Assembly: GCA_016178505.1 (NCBI GenBank)
Contig: JACOTG010000277.1
Coordinates: 24,989-88,988 of the forward strand
Source: Planctomycetota bacterium
GTDB lineage: Bacteria > Planctomycetota > JACOTG01
Length of the DNA: 64,000 bases
Reading direction: 5' to 3'
Below are positions 16,342 to 24,966 of the stretch, piece after piece. Numbering within the stretch: the first letter of the stretch is position 1; each line of letters starts with the position of its first letter. The notes under the pieces are model-generated. The model was not told where the DNA came from. It did no database searches and worked only from the letters and a program-made list of their open reading frames with translations. The position numbers and the translations under genes are program-made.

Positions 16342-17528
16342 TGATGAAGGTGCTGGCGGTCACGTCGCTCTTGCCGAATGCGGCGGAGCCGGGGAAGGGG
16401 ACGTTCGTCGTTGCGCGAATCGAGGCCGCGGCGCGCGCGGCGGACGCCGAGGTGCGCGCGGTGTCCCCGATTCCGTGGTTTCCGCGCGTGCCTGGGCCCG
16501 AGCGATGGCGACGATTCGCCGAGGTGCCCGACGAGGGTTGGGCGGGATCGATTCCCGTTCGCTACGTTCGGTCGGTCGTCACCCCGAAGATCGGGACGTC
16601 GCTCTACGCCGTGTGGCTCGCGTCAGCGCTCGAGCGCGCGCTGTCGCGGGAACGCAAACGCTTCGCGTTCGACGTCATCGACGCGCATTACCTCTATCCG
16701 GACGGCGCAGCCGCGGCGATGGTCGCACGCTCTCTCGGAGTGCCATTGGTCCTGTCCGCGCGGGGAAGCGATCTGCACTCGCTACGCCGCCACGCTTTGC
16801 TTCGGCCGTGGCTGCGATTCGCGATTCGCCGCGCGAGGCGATTCATCGTCGTTTCGCGCTCGCTGCTCGGCGACGTCGAAGCACTGGGGCTCGATCCGTC
16901 GCGCGCGCACGTGATTCCGAACGGCGTCGACTTCTCGTGCTTCCAACCGATCGACCGCGCCGCGGCTCGGTCACAGCTCGGCGTGCCAGCGGAAGGGAAG
17001 ATGCTCCTCGCGGTCGGCCGTCTGCATCCGGTGAAGAATTTTCCGCTTCTCTTCGACGCGCTTTCGCGGCTCGACAAGGACGTCTCGCTCTACGTCGTCG
17101 GTGCGGGCGGCGAGGAAGCAATGCTGCGCGCGCTCGCGGCACGAGCGGAAACGCCAGGGCGAATCCACTTCGTGGGCGAGCGCACGCAACGCGAACTCGC
17201 CAAGTGGTACTCGGCCGCCGACGTCTTTTGCCTTTCGTCGATCCGCGAGGGGTGTCCGAATGCGCTCCTCGAAGCGCTCGCATGCGGCACGCCGGCCGTT
17301 TCGACGGACGTCGGCGACGTGCGCGAGGTGATCACGTCGGACGGCATCGGCACCGTCGTACGGGAGCCAGGATCCGATGCCTTCGCCGATGCGCTCCGGG
17401 CTGCCCTCGCGCGTGCGTTCGACCGAAGCGAGGTCGCGGCTGCCGTGCGCGGCCGGAGTTGGGACGAGGTCGGACGCGCGGTTGCGAGCGAGTGGCGGTC
17501 CGCCATCGCGGAAGGTCCGCGAATTTGA
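16341..17528 (+). CDS. Family 4 (GT-B fold) glycosyltransferase
   Basis: A 395-residue cytoplasmic protein with no membrane segment. The N-terminal Rossmann half starts MMKVLAVTSLLPN and includes YLYPDG and LSARGSDLH. The C-terminal half carries the nucleotide-sugar site: VIPNGVDFSCFQP, LLAVGRLHPVKNF, and SIREGCPNALLEALACGTPAVST with the E-x7-E retaining GT4 motif. It resembles colanic-acid/teichuronic-acid-type transferases that extend cell-surface polysaccharide or glycolipid. It stands alone after the sigma-54 regulator and is convergent with a receiver gene. Acceptor and donor are unknown. Confidence 0.9.
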   Translation: MMKVLAVTSLLPNAAEPGKGTFVVARIEAAARAADAEVRAVSPIPWFPRVPGPERWRRFAEVPDEGWAGSIPVRYVRSVVTPKIGTSLYAVWLASALERALSRERKRFAFDVIDAHYLYPDGAAAAMVARSLGVPLVLSARGSDLHSLRRHALLRPWLRFAIRRARRFIVVSRSLLGDVEALGLDPSRAHVIPNGVDFSCFQPIDRAAARSQLGVPAEGKMLLAVGRLHPVKNFPLLFDALSRLDKDVSLYVVGAGGEEAMLRALAARAETPGRIHFVGERTQRELAKWYSAADVFCLSSIREGCPNALLEALACGTPAVSTDVGDVREVITSDGIGTVVREPGSDAFADALRAALARAFDRSEVAAAVRGRSWDEVGRAVASEWRSAIAEGPRI

Positions 17529-17531
17529 TCG

Positions 17532-17933
17532 CTACTCTCGCGTCGCGGCGTCCGCGACCCAATTCGCCAGCGTCTGCAGACCGAACGGCTTGCGCAGCGT
17601 GGCGAACGTCTTCATGGAGTTCGCCGCTTCGTACCACTCGGGGTACGCGGTGATGAGGATGACGCGCGGCGGCTTCTCGTCGCGGGCCGCCCACTCGGCG
17701 ACCGCGAAGCCGCTCTCCTCGGGCAATCGGATGTCCGACACGACGACGTCGTAGTGCATCCGTTTCAAGTGCTCGATCGCATCCTTGCCGTTCGAGACTG
17801 CGCGCACGAAATAACCTCGCATCAGGAGCACGTCTCGAATCGCTTCGCGAATGTCGGAGTCGTCCTCGACGACGAGCACGTCCGTCTCCCACGGGACCTT
17901 CGCGCGCTTGTTCGATTTCTGAGTCTGGATCAT
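17532..17933 (-). CDS. Single-domain response regulator
   Basis: The start at 17933 is preceded by GGAGGTGCG, giving 133 residues; the open frame upstream adds only Arg/Ala-rich sequence. The receiver fold is complete: VVEDD acidic pair, phospho-acceptor Asp in VVVSDIRLPEESG, Thr/Ser in LITAYP and Lys in LRKPFG. There is no output domain, so it acts by protein contact or in a phosphorelay. No kinase is adjacent: the neighbours are a glycosyltransferase (convergent, 3 bases apart) and an unknown exported protein. Confidence 0.9.
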   Translation of the reverse strand: MIQTQKSNKRAKVPWETDVLVVEDDSDIREAIRDVLLMRGYFVRAVSNGKDAIEHLKRMHYDVVVSDIRLPEESGFAVAEWAARDEKPPRVILITAYPEWYEAANSMKTFATLRKPFGLQTLANWVADAATRE

Positions 17934-18059
17934 CGTCGCACCTCCGATGCGCGGCATCGCTCGCAACTGCCGTGCCGCCGTGCGAGGCACGGAAGATCGC
18001 GGGTTTCGGCGAGTCGCGAAGGGGCACTTTGCACGGATGCGAGAGCGACTGCGAGATTG

Positions 18060-19265
18060 CTACGAACGTTGGCGGCGTCGGCGAGCAACCGCAATGGACA
18101 CGACGATCGCCGTGATGACGCCGCCGGTCCCCGCGTACCATGCGATCCGCCGGTTCGTGCGCGACAGCGGCGCCGTCGGATCACCGCCGGAGAGGGCCAC
18201 GAACGCGCGCTGGAACTCCTCGGACGTGTCTCCGAGGCTTTGGAGACGCTCGACGGTTTGCAGCGCGTCCCTTCGCGTCTCGTCCGGCATCGGCGACTGA
18301 GCGAGCCGCTCGAGGTAACGATCGATCACGCCGTTGGCGATGAAGTAGGCGACGTAGAGGTTGAAGTCCTTCTGTTGCGTCGAGTAGGGCTTTTCGGGTG
18401 TTCCGTGCCACATCGTGTAGCGCGCTTGCGCTTCCGCGTACGAAACCTTCACGCCCCACGAGTCGGCAATGTCGTTCTGTTCCTTGCTCGGGTACGTGCG
18501 GTGCGCGCCGAGGAGCTTGCGACCGCGGTAGTAGCGGATTTCCGGCCCGCCTTCCTTTCCTTGCGACGTCGTGATCCCGATCTTGTAGAGGCCGCGGAGC
18601 GTCTCGAGGTAGTGGCCGTCCTTCGAGTCCGGCGCGCTGAGGATCGCGCCGAATCGAACGAACGTGTCGCGGAAGTACGGCGCATCGTAGTGAGCGCCGA
18701 TCGACCGGCACATGAGGAGTCCCTTGTCGCACCAATACGTTCGCAAGAGCAACGAGACGCACGACGCGTCGCGCGCGTAGAGCCGGCCCTCCCAATCGGC
18801 GTACTCGAACATCCGCTCCTCGGTGAAGCCGAACGGGCGACGCGAGTGGTAGACGTCGAGGAGATCCGTGACGTGGTCCGGCTCGAGCGTGCACGAGCGC
18901 GGCAGCTCGCCCGGCGGGTCGAGCTTCACGTGAACGATCAAGTTGATGCGCTCGTTCTTGAGGTCTACGAAGAATCGCTCGAGCTCCGGTCCGCGCTCGC
19001 CGCATCGCAAGTCGAGGTAGGGCGGAGCTTCGGGCACGCCGGACAACTGGAGGCGGAGGACCTTCGCGCCGTCGCGCTCCATCTGAGGAGACGCCACGAC
19101 GTCGAGCCCCGGGAAGCGGTAGGTGCCCGAAGCGGGGAGCGGCTGCGCGTCGAGCATCGGCGGCACCGGCGGGTGCGGTTCGTCCTCCCACGCCGTTTGT
19201 GCGAACGCGGACGACGAGAACGCGACGAGCAACGGCGCGACCGTCCCGAGAACGCGACCGATCAC
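18060..19265 (-). CDS. Exported protein with C-terminal membrane anchor, unknown function, coupled to lpxK
   Basis: A GTG start overlapping the lpxK stop (GTGA) gives 401 residues. The N-terminal signal ends near SSSAFA, then QTAWEDEP. A C-terminal membrane segment (GTGGVITAIVVSIAVA) followed by RRRRQRS would leave the body in the periplasm and the basic tail in the cytoplasm. The body has several Cys residues (LRCGERG, PRSCTLEP, ASCVS, YWCDKGLLMCRS), which could form disulfides. I recognise no domain. Coupling with a lipid A biosynthesis gene suggests an envelope function, but nothing in the sequence shows which. Confidence 0.75.
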   Translation of the reverse strand: MIGRVLGTVAPLLVAFSSSAFAQTAWEDEPHPPVPPMLDAQPLPASGTYRFPGLDVVASPQMERDGAKVLRLQLSGVPEAPPYLDLRCGERGPELERFFVDLKNERINLIVHVKLDPPGELPRSCTLEPDHVTDLLDVYHSRRPFGFTEERMFEYADWEGRLYARDASCVSLLLRTYWCDKGLLMCRSIGAHYDAPYFRDTFVRFGAILSAPDSKDGHYLETLRGLYKIGITTSQGKEGGPEIRYYRGRKLLGAHRTYPSKEQNDIADSWGVKVSYAEAQARYTMWHGTPEKPYSTQQKDFNLYVAYFIANGVIDRYLERLAQSPMPDETRRDALQTVERLQSLGDTSEEFQRAFVALSGGDPTAPLSRTNRRIAWYAGTGGVITAIVVSIAVARRRRQRS

Positions 19266-20317
19266 CGGGCGGCCTCGACGCGCGAGGTGGCCCGCGCAGC
19301 AATCCGATCGAGTGCCGCCTCGAGCACTTCGGCGCCGTTTCGAATCTCGATCTCGATGCGCAGCGGCTCGATCGGCAGCGCAAACGTGCCGAGCGTGCGG
19401 ACCTTCACCCAGTCCTTCTGAGTCGTAATCAGAACGTCGGCACCTCGCCGCTTTCCTTCGTCGACGATCGCGTCCACGTCGGCGCGCGCGTATGCGTGAT
19501 GGTCGGGGAAGAACCGCCGGCCCGCGACCTCGGCGCACGCCGCCGTCGCGGTCATCTCGAACGAGCGTGGCTGGCCGATGCCGCAGAACAGGAACGCTCG
19601 ACGTCCTCGGAAGTCGGGTCCCACGACGCGGTGGCCGGCTTCGACCACGGGCTTGCCTCGAGCGAATCGGCTGGCGACGTCTCGCGCGGCGACGATCGAG
19701 CCGGGCGACGCCTGGTGCGTGCGCGTGAGTACGATGAGGTCCGCGCGCCGCAGTCCCGACAACGGCTCGCGCAAGAGGCCGCGCGGCAGCACGCGATAGC
19801 TTCCGTGCGGCGCGAGCGCGTCGACGAGGACGATGTCGAGGTCGCGTGCGAGACGTCGATGCTGGAATGCGTCGTCGAGGACGATGACCTCGGCGCCGTG
19901 CTTCGCAATCGCCTCACGCGCGGCGGCGACGCGATCGGCGCCCTGCACGTGCGGGATCGCGGGAAGATTGTCGTGGAGAACCATCGCTTCGTCGTTGAGA
20001 GTACCGGGCGCCGCGCCGTAGCCTCGGCTCACGATTGCGACGCGCAGGCTGTGCGCGTCGTGGAGCCGGCGGGCGATCCACTCGACGAACGGTGTTTTTC
20101 CGGTGCCGCCGACCGTCAAGTTGCCGACGCTGACCACGGGAACCGCCAGACGTGTTGCGCGGCGAACGCCGGTCGAGAACATCGCGTTGCGCGCGCTCGC
20201 ACCCGCGGCATAGAGCCACGACGCAGGCAGCGCGGCGGCACGAATCAGGCTCGGACCCATTCCGTGGCGCTCACCGACGAGGACTTCCGTGAGATAGCGA
20301 TCGAGCTCGTGGAGCAT
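19262..20317 (-). CDS. lpxK: Tetraacyldisaccharide 4'-kinase
   Basis: A 351-residue protein. It phosphorylates the 4' position of the lipid A disaccharide precursor at the inner membrane. The family signature is clear: VVSVGNLTVGGTGKTP (Walker A, residues about 60-75), SRGYG, VIVLDDAFQHRRLARDLDIVLVDA, LPRGLLREP and a late TTQKDWVK. The N-terminal WLYAAG region supplies the membrane-proximal helix. Length is normal for LpxK. Its presence shows the organism builds lipid A. It is the first gene of a two-gene operon with the anchored protein downstream. Confidence 0.96.
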   Translation of the reverse strand: MLHELDRYLTEVLVGERHGMGPSLIRAAALPASWLYAAGASARNAMFSTGVRRATRLAVPVVSVGNLTVGGTGKTPFVEWIARRLHDAHSLRVAIVSRGYGAAPGTLNDEAMVLHDNLPAIPHVQGADRVAAAREAIAKHGAEVIVLDDAFQHRRLARDLDIVLVDALAPHGSYRVLPRGLLREPLSGLRRADLIVLTRTHQASPGSIVAARDVASRFARGKPVVEAGHRVVGPDFRGRRAFLFCGIGQPRSFEMTATAACAEVAGRRFFPDHHAYARADVDAIVDEGKRRGADVLITTQKDWVKVRTLGTFALPIEPLRIEIEIRNGAEVLEAALDRIAARATSRVEAAR

Positions 20318-20382
20318 CGTCGCCGAGTATAGGTGCGGCGCGCGCGCCGTTCAAATGGCCGCGCCGCGAGGCGTCGGGTAGA

Positions 20383-20991
20383 ATGGCGCGCTCACTCGAT
20401 GCAAAGGAGGTCGGCGATGTCGGGGGACAGGATTCTTTCAGGGCGCACGATCTCCTCGACGGCATCGGTGCATTGATCGTCGCGCAGGACGCGAACGCAG
20501 GCCCGGACGGAGACGAGATCCTGCATGCCGAGCTGGGACCCGGAACTTACTTCGTGTCACTGTCGGCGGCCGGGCCGCTCGACCCTGCGGCCGGCGAGTA
20601 CGACCTCACCGTCCGACTCGGCGACGTGTCGATTTCGATGGAGCCCGAGCTGCTGACTTCGTGCAGCGTCGGATGCGCGCAGCCGATTGGGTTCACGTTG
20701 GGAGCGAGGAATCTTCGATCGACCCGTTCGACGACCGCCGACTACGCTCTCTTGCTCACCGTTGGAGCCGGCTCTCCGATCACGCTGTTCGAAGCGCGCG
20801 CGCGCACGCTCGGCGCCGCGCCTTTTGGGGCGGCGAGGCGTCCGATTCGCCGAACCTTGCGGCACTGGCTGAATCGCGCGGGAGTGAGCGAGTGTCCGAG
20901 CGGCGAGAGTCTCGTGCGGTTCACTTTCGTCGCCCGTGAAGCGGCGATCGAAGTCGACCGAGCTTCGTTCGTCGTGACGCTCACGAACTGA
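20383..20991 (+). pseudogene. N-terminally disrupted PPC-domain protein gene
   Basis: The frame 20383-20991 (202 codons) contains the second half of a bacterial pre-peptidase C-terminal (PPC) domain, from LLDGIGALIVAQDANAGPDGD to LGPGTYFVSLSAAG and GEYDLTVRL, followed by about 110 residues of unknown type. Its own ATG lies inside a TAGAAT promoter-like hexamer and lacks a ribosome site. The good ribosome site (AAAGGAGG) instead serves an ATG at 20417 in another frame, which stops after 19 codons. No signal peptide and no first half of the PPC domain are found. The likeliest reading is a secreted protein gene whose 5' part was deleted and frameshifted. Confidence 0.55.
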
Positions 20992-21033
20992 CGTCGTTGG
21001 GTTCCGTGACAGAATAGCGCGGTTATTTGGCTG

Positions 21034-21987
21034 TTAGTCGCCGCTCGACGAACCGCTGCCGGTGCCCTTGCCCGAATCGTCGGTCGAGTGGGAATCGCCG
21101 TCGTCGCCCTTTTGCTCGTCCTTTTTCTCCTGCTCGCGTTCTTCACGCTTCGTCGTCTTGTGAGCGCGCTCTTTTTCGGGCCGACCATCGACGCCGGTCT
21201 TTGCACTGCCATCCGAGTCGTCGCCGCTCGGTGCGGCTCCGCTCGGGTCGGCCGATGCACTCGCCGCCCCGGTGTTCTTCGACTTGCTGCTCGATCGTGA
21301 CGGCTTCGAGCCGGACTTCGGCGTCGTCGGTGGGGCCGCCTGCGGCTTCGGCGCCTTGTCCGGATTCTGTGCGAGCCAATGGTCGTAGGCCTGCCGCCAC
21401 TTGTCGTAGTTGTCGAGCCATTCGTTTTCGATCGGCGAAGGGAACGCGCCGATGACGAGGCTGCGCTTCTCGATCTGGTCTTTCTTCTCGGGCGTCCAGC
21501 CGGCCTGCGGCGGGAACTTCTTGAGGAGTGAGGCGCCCGCGTCGGTGAGCGGCGGCGATTGCTTCTTGAGAATGCCGATCGTCTTGCCTGTCTCGGGCGG
21601 CTTCGGTTTCACCGGCGCCTTGTCGGCGAGCTTCTTGTCGAGCAGAGCCTTTTCGGCGGCTGCTTCCGTTGCGGCGTCGGCATTTCCGATCTCCTTGAAG
21701 TCGCGAATGTCGGCGTACTTCACGAAGAAGAAGCCGGCGGAATCGTTCATCTGCCAAAGCCGAAATCCGGCGCCCGGCATCTCGGCGCTCGAGGTGCGGA
21801 CGAACTGTCCGTCGACGAGGCGCTCGTACAACGCGCCATCGCGCACGACGCCTTCGAGCTTCGTGCCGGAGTTGAGGGTGACGCGCACGCGAAGATCCCG
21901 CGGCTCCGCCGACGTGCGCGACGTGGCGAGGAGCACGACGAACAGGCTGGCCGCGCACAACGCGACCCTTTGAATGACGTCGATCAT
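21034..21987 (-). CDS. Exported protein with a Ser/Lys/Asp-rich low-complexity tail
   Basis: The start at 21987 has CAGGAGG at good spacing; 317 residues. A Sec signal ends at TSRTSA, then EPRDLRVRVTLNSGTKLEGVVRDGALYERLVDG, an SH3/Sm-like small beta domain (about residues 30-90) seen in exported planctomycete-type proteins. A Lys/Ala-rich middle follows. The last 110 residues are almost only S, K, D, E, G, T and P and must be disordered. The function is unknown. It is convergent with the decayed PPC gene and divergent from the ABC exporter. Confidence 0.75.
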   Translation of the reverse strand: MIDVIQRVALCAASLFVVLLATSRTSAEPRDLRVRVTLNSGTKLEGVVRDGALYERLVDGQFVRTSSAEMPGAGFRLWQMNDSAGFFFVKYADIRDFKEIGNADAATEAAAEKALLDKKLADKAPVKPKPPETGKTIGILKKQSPPLTDAGASLLKKFPPQAGWTPEKKDQIEKRSLVIGAFPSPIENEWLDNYDKWRQAYDHWLAQNPDKAPKPQAAPPTTPKSGSKPSRSSSKSKNTGAASASADPSGAAPSGDDSDGSAKTGVDGRPEKERAHKTTKREEREQEKKDEQKGDDGDSHSTDDSGKGTGSGSSSGD

Positions 21988-22121
21988 CGGATGCCTCCTG
22001 TCTGCCCGTCTTGTCCCCGATCGTGAAGTCATGGTCTCGGCTCTTCTGTCGTCCGAATCGTCCGCACATCTTGACCCGCCGTTGCATTCCGGTGCGCTCG
22101 GCGCTAGAAAACCCGGCTCCG

Positions 22122-23027
22122 ATGCAAGACGACGCGATCCGGACGACCGGCCTGACGAAACGCTACGGAAAAACGCAGGCCCTCCGCGGCATCGACCTCA
22201 CGGTGCGCCGCGGCCAAATCGTCGGCCTCATCGGCCCGAACGGCTCGGGGAAATCGACGACTCTGAAGATACTCCTGAACCTCGTCTTTCCCACGACCGG
22301 CTCGGCCACCGTGCTCGGTTTCGACGTCGTTCGCGATTCGCTGGAGGTTCGGCGACGCACCGGCTTCGTTCCGGACGAAAGCCGTCTCTATCGCTCGGCT
22401 CGCGGTCGATTCCTGCTGCGCTTCGCGGACCGGCTGCATCACGGCCGCGTGGATGCCGCGCGTCGCGAAGCGCTCGCTCGAACCCTCGACGTGCCGCTCG
22501 ATCGTCGCGTGAAGACGTACTCGACCGGGATGAAGCAAAAGCTCGCGCTCGTCATTGCGCTTTCGCATCGCCCCGACCTCCTGGTCCTCGACGAACCGAC
22601 GAACGGGCTGGATCCGTCGTCGCGCGCGCAAGTGCTCGACTTGCTTCGCGCCGAGCACGCCCGAGGCATCACCATCCTGCTCTCGTCGCACGTCCTCTCC
22701 GAGCTCGAGCGCATGTGCGACACGATCGTGTTCCTGCGCCGCGGCGAACTCGTTACCGACGGCGAAGTCGCCGCGTTGCGCGACCGCTTCGCGCGATTCG
22801 TGCGCGTGTCGTTCGCGTCCGAGGTGCCGGACGCCGCGCTCGTCGAGCGCGGCGCGAAGAGCGTCGTGCGTCGCAAGCGCGACCTGTTGGTCGAAGTCGA
22901 CGGGGATCCGCGGCGCTTCATCGCGCGAGCGGCCGAGTTGCCGATCACGTCGATCGAGCACAAGAGCGGCGACCTGGAGGACGTCTACCGCGAACTCTAC
23001 TTGCGCGATGAGACGCAGAGCGCGTGA
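22122..23027 (+). CDS. ABC transporter ATPase subunit
   Basis: A 301-residue ATPase of the ABC-2 exporter class: Walker A GPNGSGKST (near residue 40), signature STGMKQKL, Walker B LLVLDEPTNGLDP and the switch His in LLSSHVLSELE. The C-terminal 80 residues form the extra domain seen in NodI/CcmA-like ATPases. The start at 22122 is used because similarity begins with RTTGLTKRYG. Its stop overlaps the permease start by 4 bases. Substrate unknown; drug, polysaccharide or lipid export, or an ABC system linked to gliding or copper (NosF-like), are typical. Confidence 0.93.
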   Translation: MQDDAIRTTGLTKRYGKTQALRGIDLTVRRGQIVGLIGPNGSGKSTTLKILLNLVFPTTGSATVLGFDVVRDSLEVRRRTGFVPDESRLYRSARGRFLLRFADRLHHGRVDAARREALARTLDVPLDRRVKTYSTGMKQKLALVIALSHRPDLLVLDEPTNGLDPSSRAQVLDLLRAEHARGITILLSSHVLSELERMCDTIVFLRRGELVTDGEVAALRDRFARFVRVSFASEVPDAALVERGAKSVVRRKRDLLVEVDGDPRRFIARAAELPITSIEHKSGDLEDVYRELYLRDETQSA

Positions 23028-23791
23028 CGATCTTCTGGAAGACGCTTCGCGAGGAGTGGCTGAAGGCCCTCGGCTGCACGCTGATCCTCACGATCGCGAC
23101 GGCGATCGCGATCTTCTACTACCCGCAGTTCAAGGAGAAGTACAAGCTCCTGCTCGAGGTCCTTCCGAAGTTCATCGTGCCCGTGATCGGCGACGTGCTG
23201 CAGCTGGGCTACAGCGGCTACATCGGATTCCAGCACTTCATGAAGGCCGCCAATGCCGTCGGCGCGATCTTCGCGCTGCTCGTCGGCACGAGCGCCATCT
23301 CACGCGAAACCGAGAGCGGGACGATTCACTTCCTCCTGTCGCAGCCGGTTTCGCGAACGTCGATGCTGCTCCAAAAGTTCTCGGCGCTGATGATCATCGT
23401 CTCGGCGCCGATCTTCGTCTCCGCGCTCACGATCGTGCCGCTCAGCCGTGCCATCGGCGAAACGATGAAGTTGCAGCCGCTGATGCTTTGCAGCGTCTAC
23501 ATGTCGCTCGAGATTTGGCTCGTGCTCGCCTACGCCTTCCTTTTCTCGGTGCTCTTCGACGAGCAGATCCGCGCCGGTGCCGCGGCCGGTGCGGTCACCG
23601 CGGTCAGCGCGATCTTGCTGCTCGTCGAGCAGACGAACACCTACTCGTTCTTCAGCCACACCAGCCTCGGCCACTTGAAACCGATCCTGAATGGCACGGG
23701 TTATCCGTGGATCGATTCGGAATGGTTCGCCGCCGGCGCCGCGGCGATTGTCGCCGTCGCGCTCCTCGTTTTTCGCCGAAAGGATCTCTAG
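23024..23791 (+). CDS. ABC-2 type permease subunit
   Basis: Starts at a GTG overlapping the ATPase stop (GTGA); 255 residues. Six hydrophobic segments can be traced: residues about 16-30, 47-65, 80-92 with GTSAISRETESGTIHFLLSQPVSR between helices, then three near the C-terminus, ending LLVFRRKDL. The ETESGTIHFLLSQPVSR loop is typical of NosY/ABC-2 permeases. It forms a transporter with the preceding ATPase. Confidence 0.9.
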   Translation: MTIFWKTLREEWLKALGCTLILTIATAIAIFYYPQFKEKYKLLLEVLPKFIVPVIGDVLQLGYSGYIGFQHFMKAANAVGAIFALLVGTSAISRETESGTIHFLLSQPVSRTSMLLQKFSALMIIVSAPIFVSALTIVPLSRAIGETMKLQPLMLCSVYMSLEIWLVLAYAFLFSVLFDEQIRAGAAAGAVTAVSAILLLVEQTNTYSFFSHTSLGHLKPILNGTGYPWIDSEWFAAGAAAIVAVALLVFRRKDL

Positions 23792-23853
23792 TCCGACGGC
23801 CGAAGAGGCATTGGGACTGGATCCATGACTTTCGACGGAAGAGGAGTGGGATC

Positions 23854-24912
23854 ATGCGACACACGTTTTCGATCGTGATCGTTTCCGCGGCGCTCGTCGT
23901 GGCTAGCGCGCTCGTCCTGATGTCGCACGGCTGCGGCCAAGCGACCTCGGCGGACGTTCCTGCGGCGTCGACCTCGAAGACCGAGCGGAAGGCGACTTGG
24001 GATTATGTCGCCGAGCTGAAGAAGCTCCTGCCCGCCAACGACAAGATCGCCGGATGGAAGCTCGTCGGCGAGCCAACGGTCGTCGAGGGTGAAAAGCTTC
24101 TCGCATCGGGATGGGAGCGGGCCCCGCAGTTCCGACCGTACGGACTTCGTTATCGCATGACCGCGACCTTCAACCCGACCGCGGCGAACTTGCCGTCGAT
24201 GAGCCTCGATGTGTACTTCATGGAGGCATCGATCTCGTCGTTCGGCGTCTTCGCGTCGACGCGAACCCTGGAATCGAACTTCGTGAAGATGGGCAACCAA
24301 GGCATCGAAGAAGAGAAGCAACTTCGATGGTGGAAGGGCCCGCTCTACGCCGAGCTGAATTTGACCGGCGACGGCGCGGTGCCCAAGGGATTCCTCAACA
24401 CGGTCGCGAAAGACGTGGCGAGCCGCATGGTGATGCCGAACAAGGTTCCGGACCTCCTCATGGCTCTGCCCGGAAGAGGTCTCATCGCGAACAGCCAGAA
24501 GTACGCGGCATTCGATGGATTCGGACAGAAGGCGCCGCGCATGGCGGTGATCGCCGACTACTCGATCGACGGCGCCAATTTCCGAGTCGCGACGACGCAG
24601 ACGGCGAGCCCGGCCGACGCGGCTGCGATTTTCCAGACGATTCGCGCGTCGATCGAGTCCACCGGCCAGCAGAAGCCGCTCACCATCGCGTTTGGCGAGG
24701 AGACGCTGGCGTCTGCCACGCTCGCCGATCGCATGACGTTCTTCGTGCGGCAAGGTCAGTTCATGACGCTCGTCGAAAACGTCGCCGGCGAACAGTTCGC
24801 TGCGGACATCCTCAAAGAGTCGGCGGAGAAGATGACCCACTTGCTCGATCAGCAGGAACTCGACGACGAGCAGAAGAAGATGTCCCCGCCTGCACAGGTT
24901 CACGGCCACTAG
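23854..24912 (+). CDS. DUF6599-like exported protein
   Basis: A 352-residue protein with GAGGAGTGG ahead of the ATG at 23854. A hydrophobic N-terminus ends SHGCGQATS; the Cys suggests a lipoprotein although the lipobox is not canonical. The core starts KIAGWKLVGEPTVVEG and continues LDVYFMEASISSFGVFAS, which is the pattern I associate with DUF6599 (GWK...Y..A/S..FG). The family has no established function and often occurs near transport and respiratory genes in Planctomycetota and Acidobacteriota. It sits 62 bases after the ABC-2 permease and may be transcribed with it. It is convergent with the next gene. Confidence 0.75.
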   Translation: MRHTFSIVIVSAALVVASALVLMSHGCGQATSADVPAASTSKTERKATWDYVAELKKLLPANDKIAGWKLVGEPTVVEGEKLLASGWERAPQFRPYGLRYRMTATFNPTAANLPSMSLDVYFMEASISSFGVFASTRTLESNFVKMGNQGIEEEKQLRWWKGPLYAELNLTGDGAVPKGFLNTVAKDVASRMVMPNKVPDLLMALPGRGLIANSQKYAAFDGFGQKAPRMAVIADYSIDGANFRVATTQTASPADAAAIFQTIRASIESTGQQKPLTIAFGEETLASATLADRMTFFVRQGQFMTLVENVAGEQFAADILKESAEKMTHLLDQQELDDEQKKMSPPAQVHGH

Positions 24913-24966
24913 AAAACCCGTCGTCCGGGCACTTCGACGCGCGGGCCTGACCGCGGCGAGCGGCCG

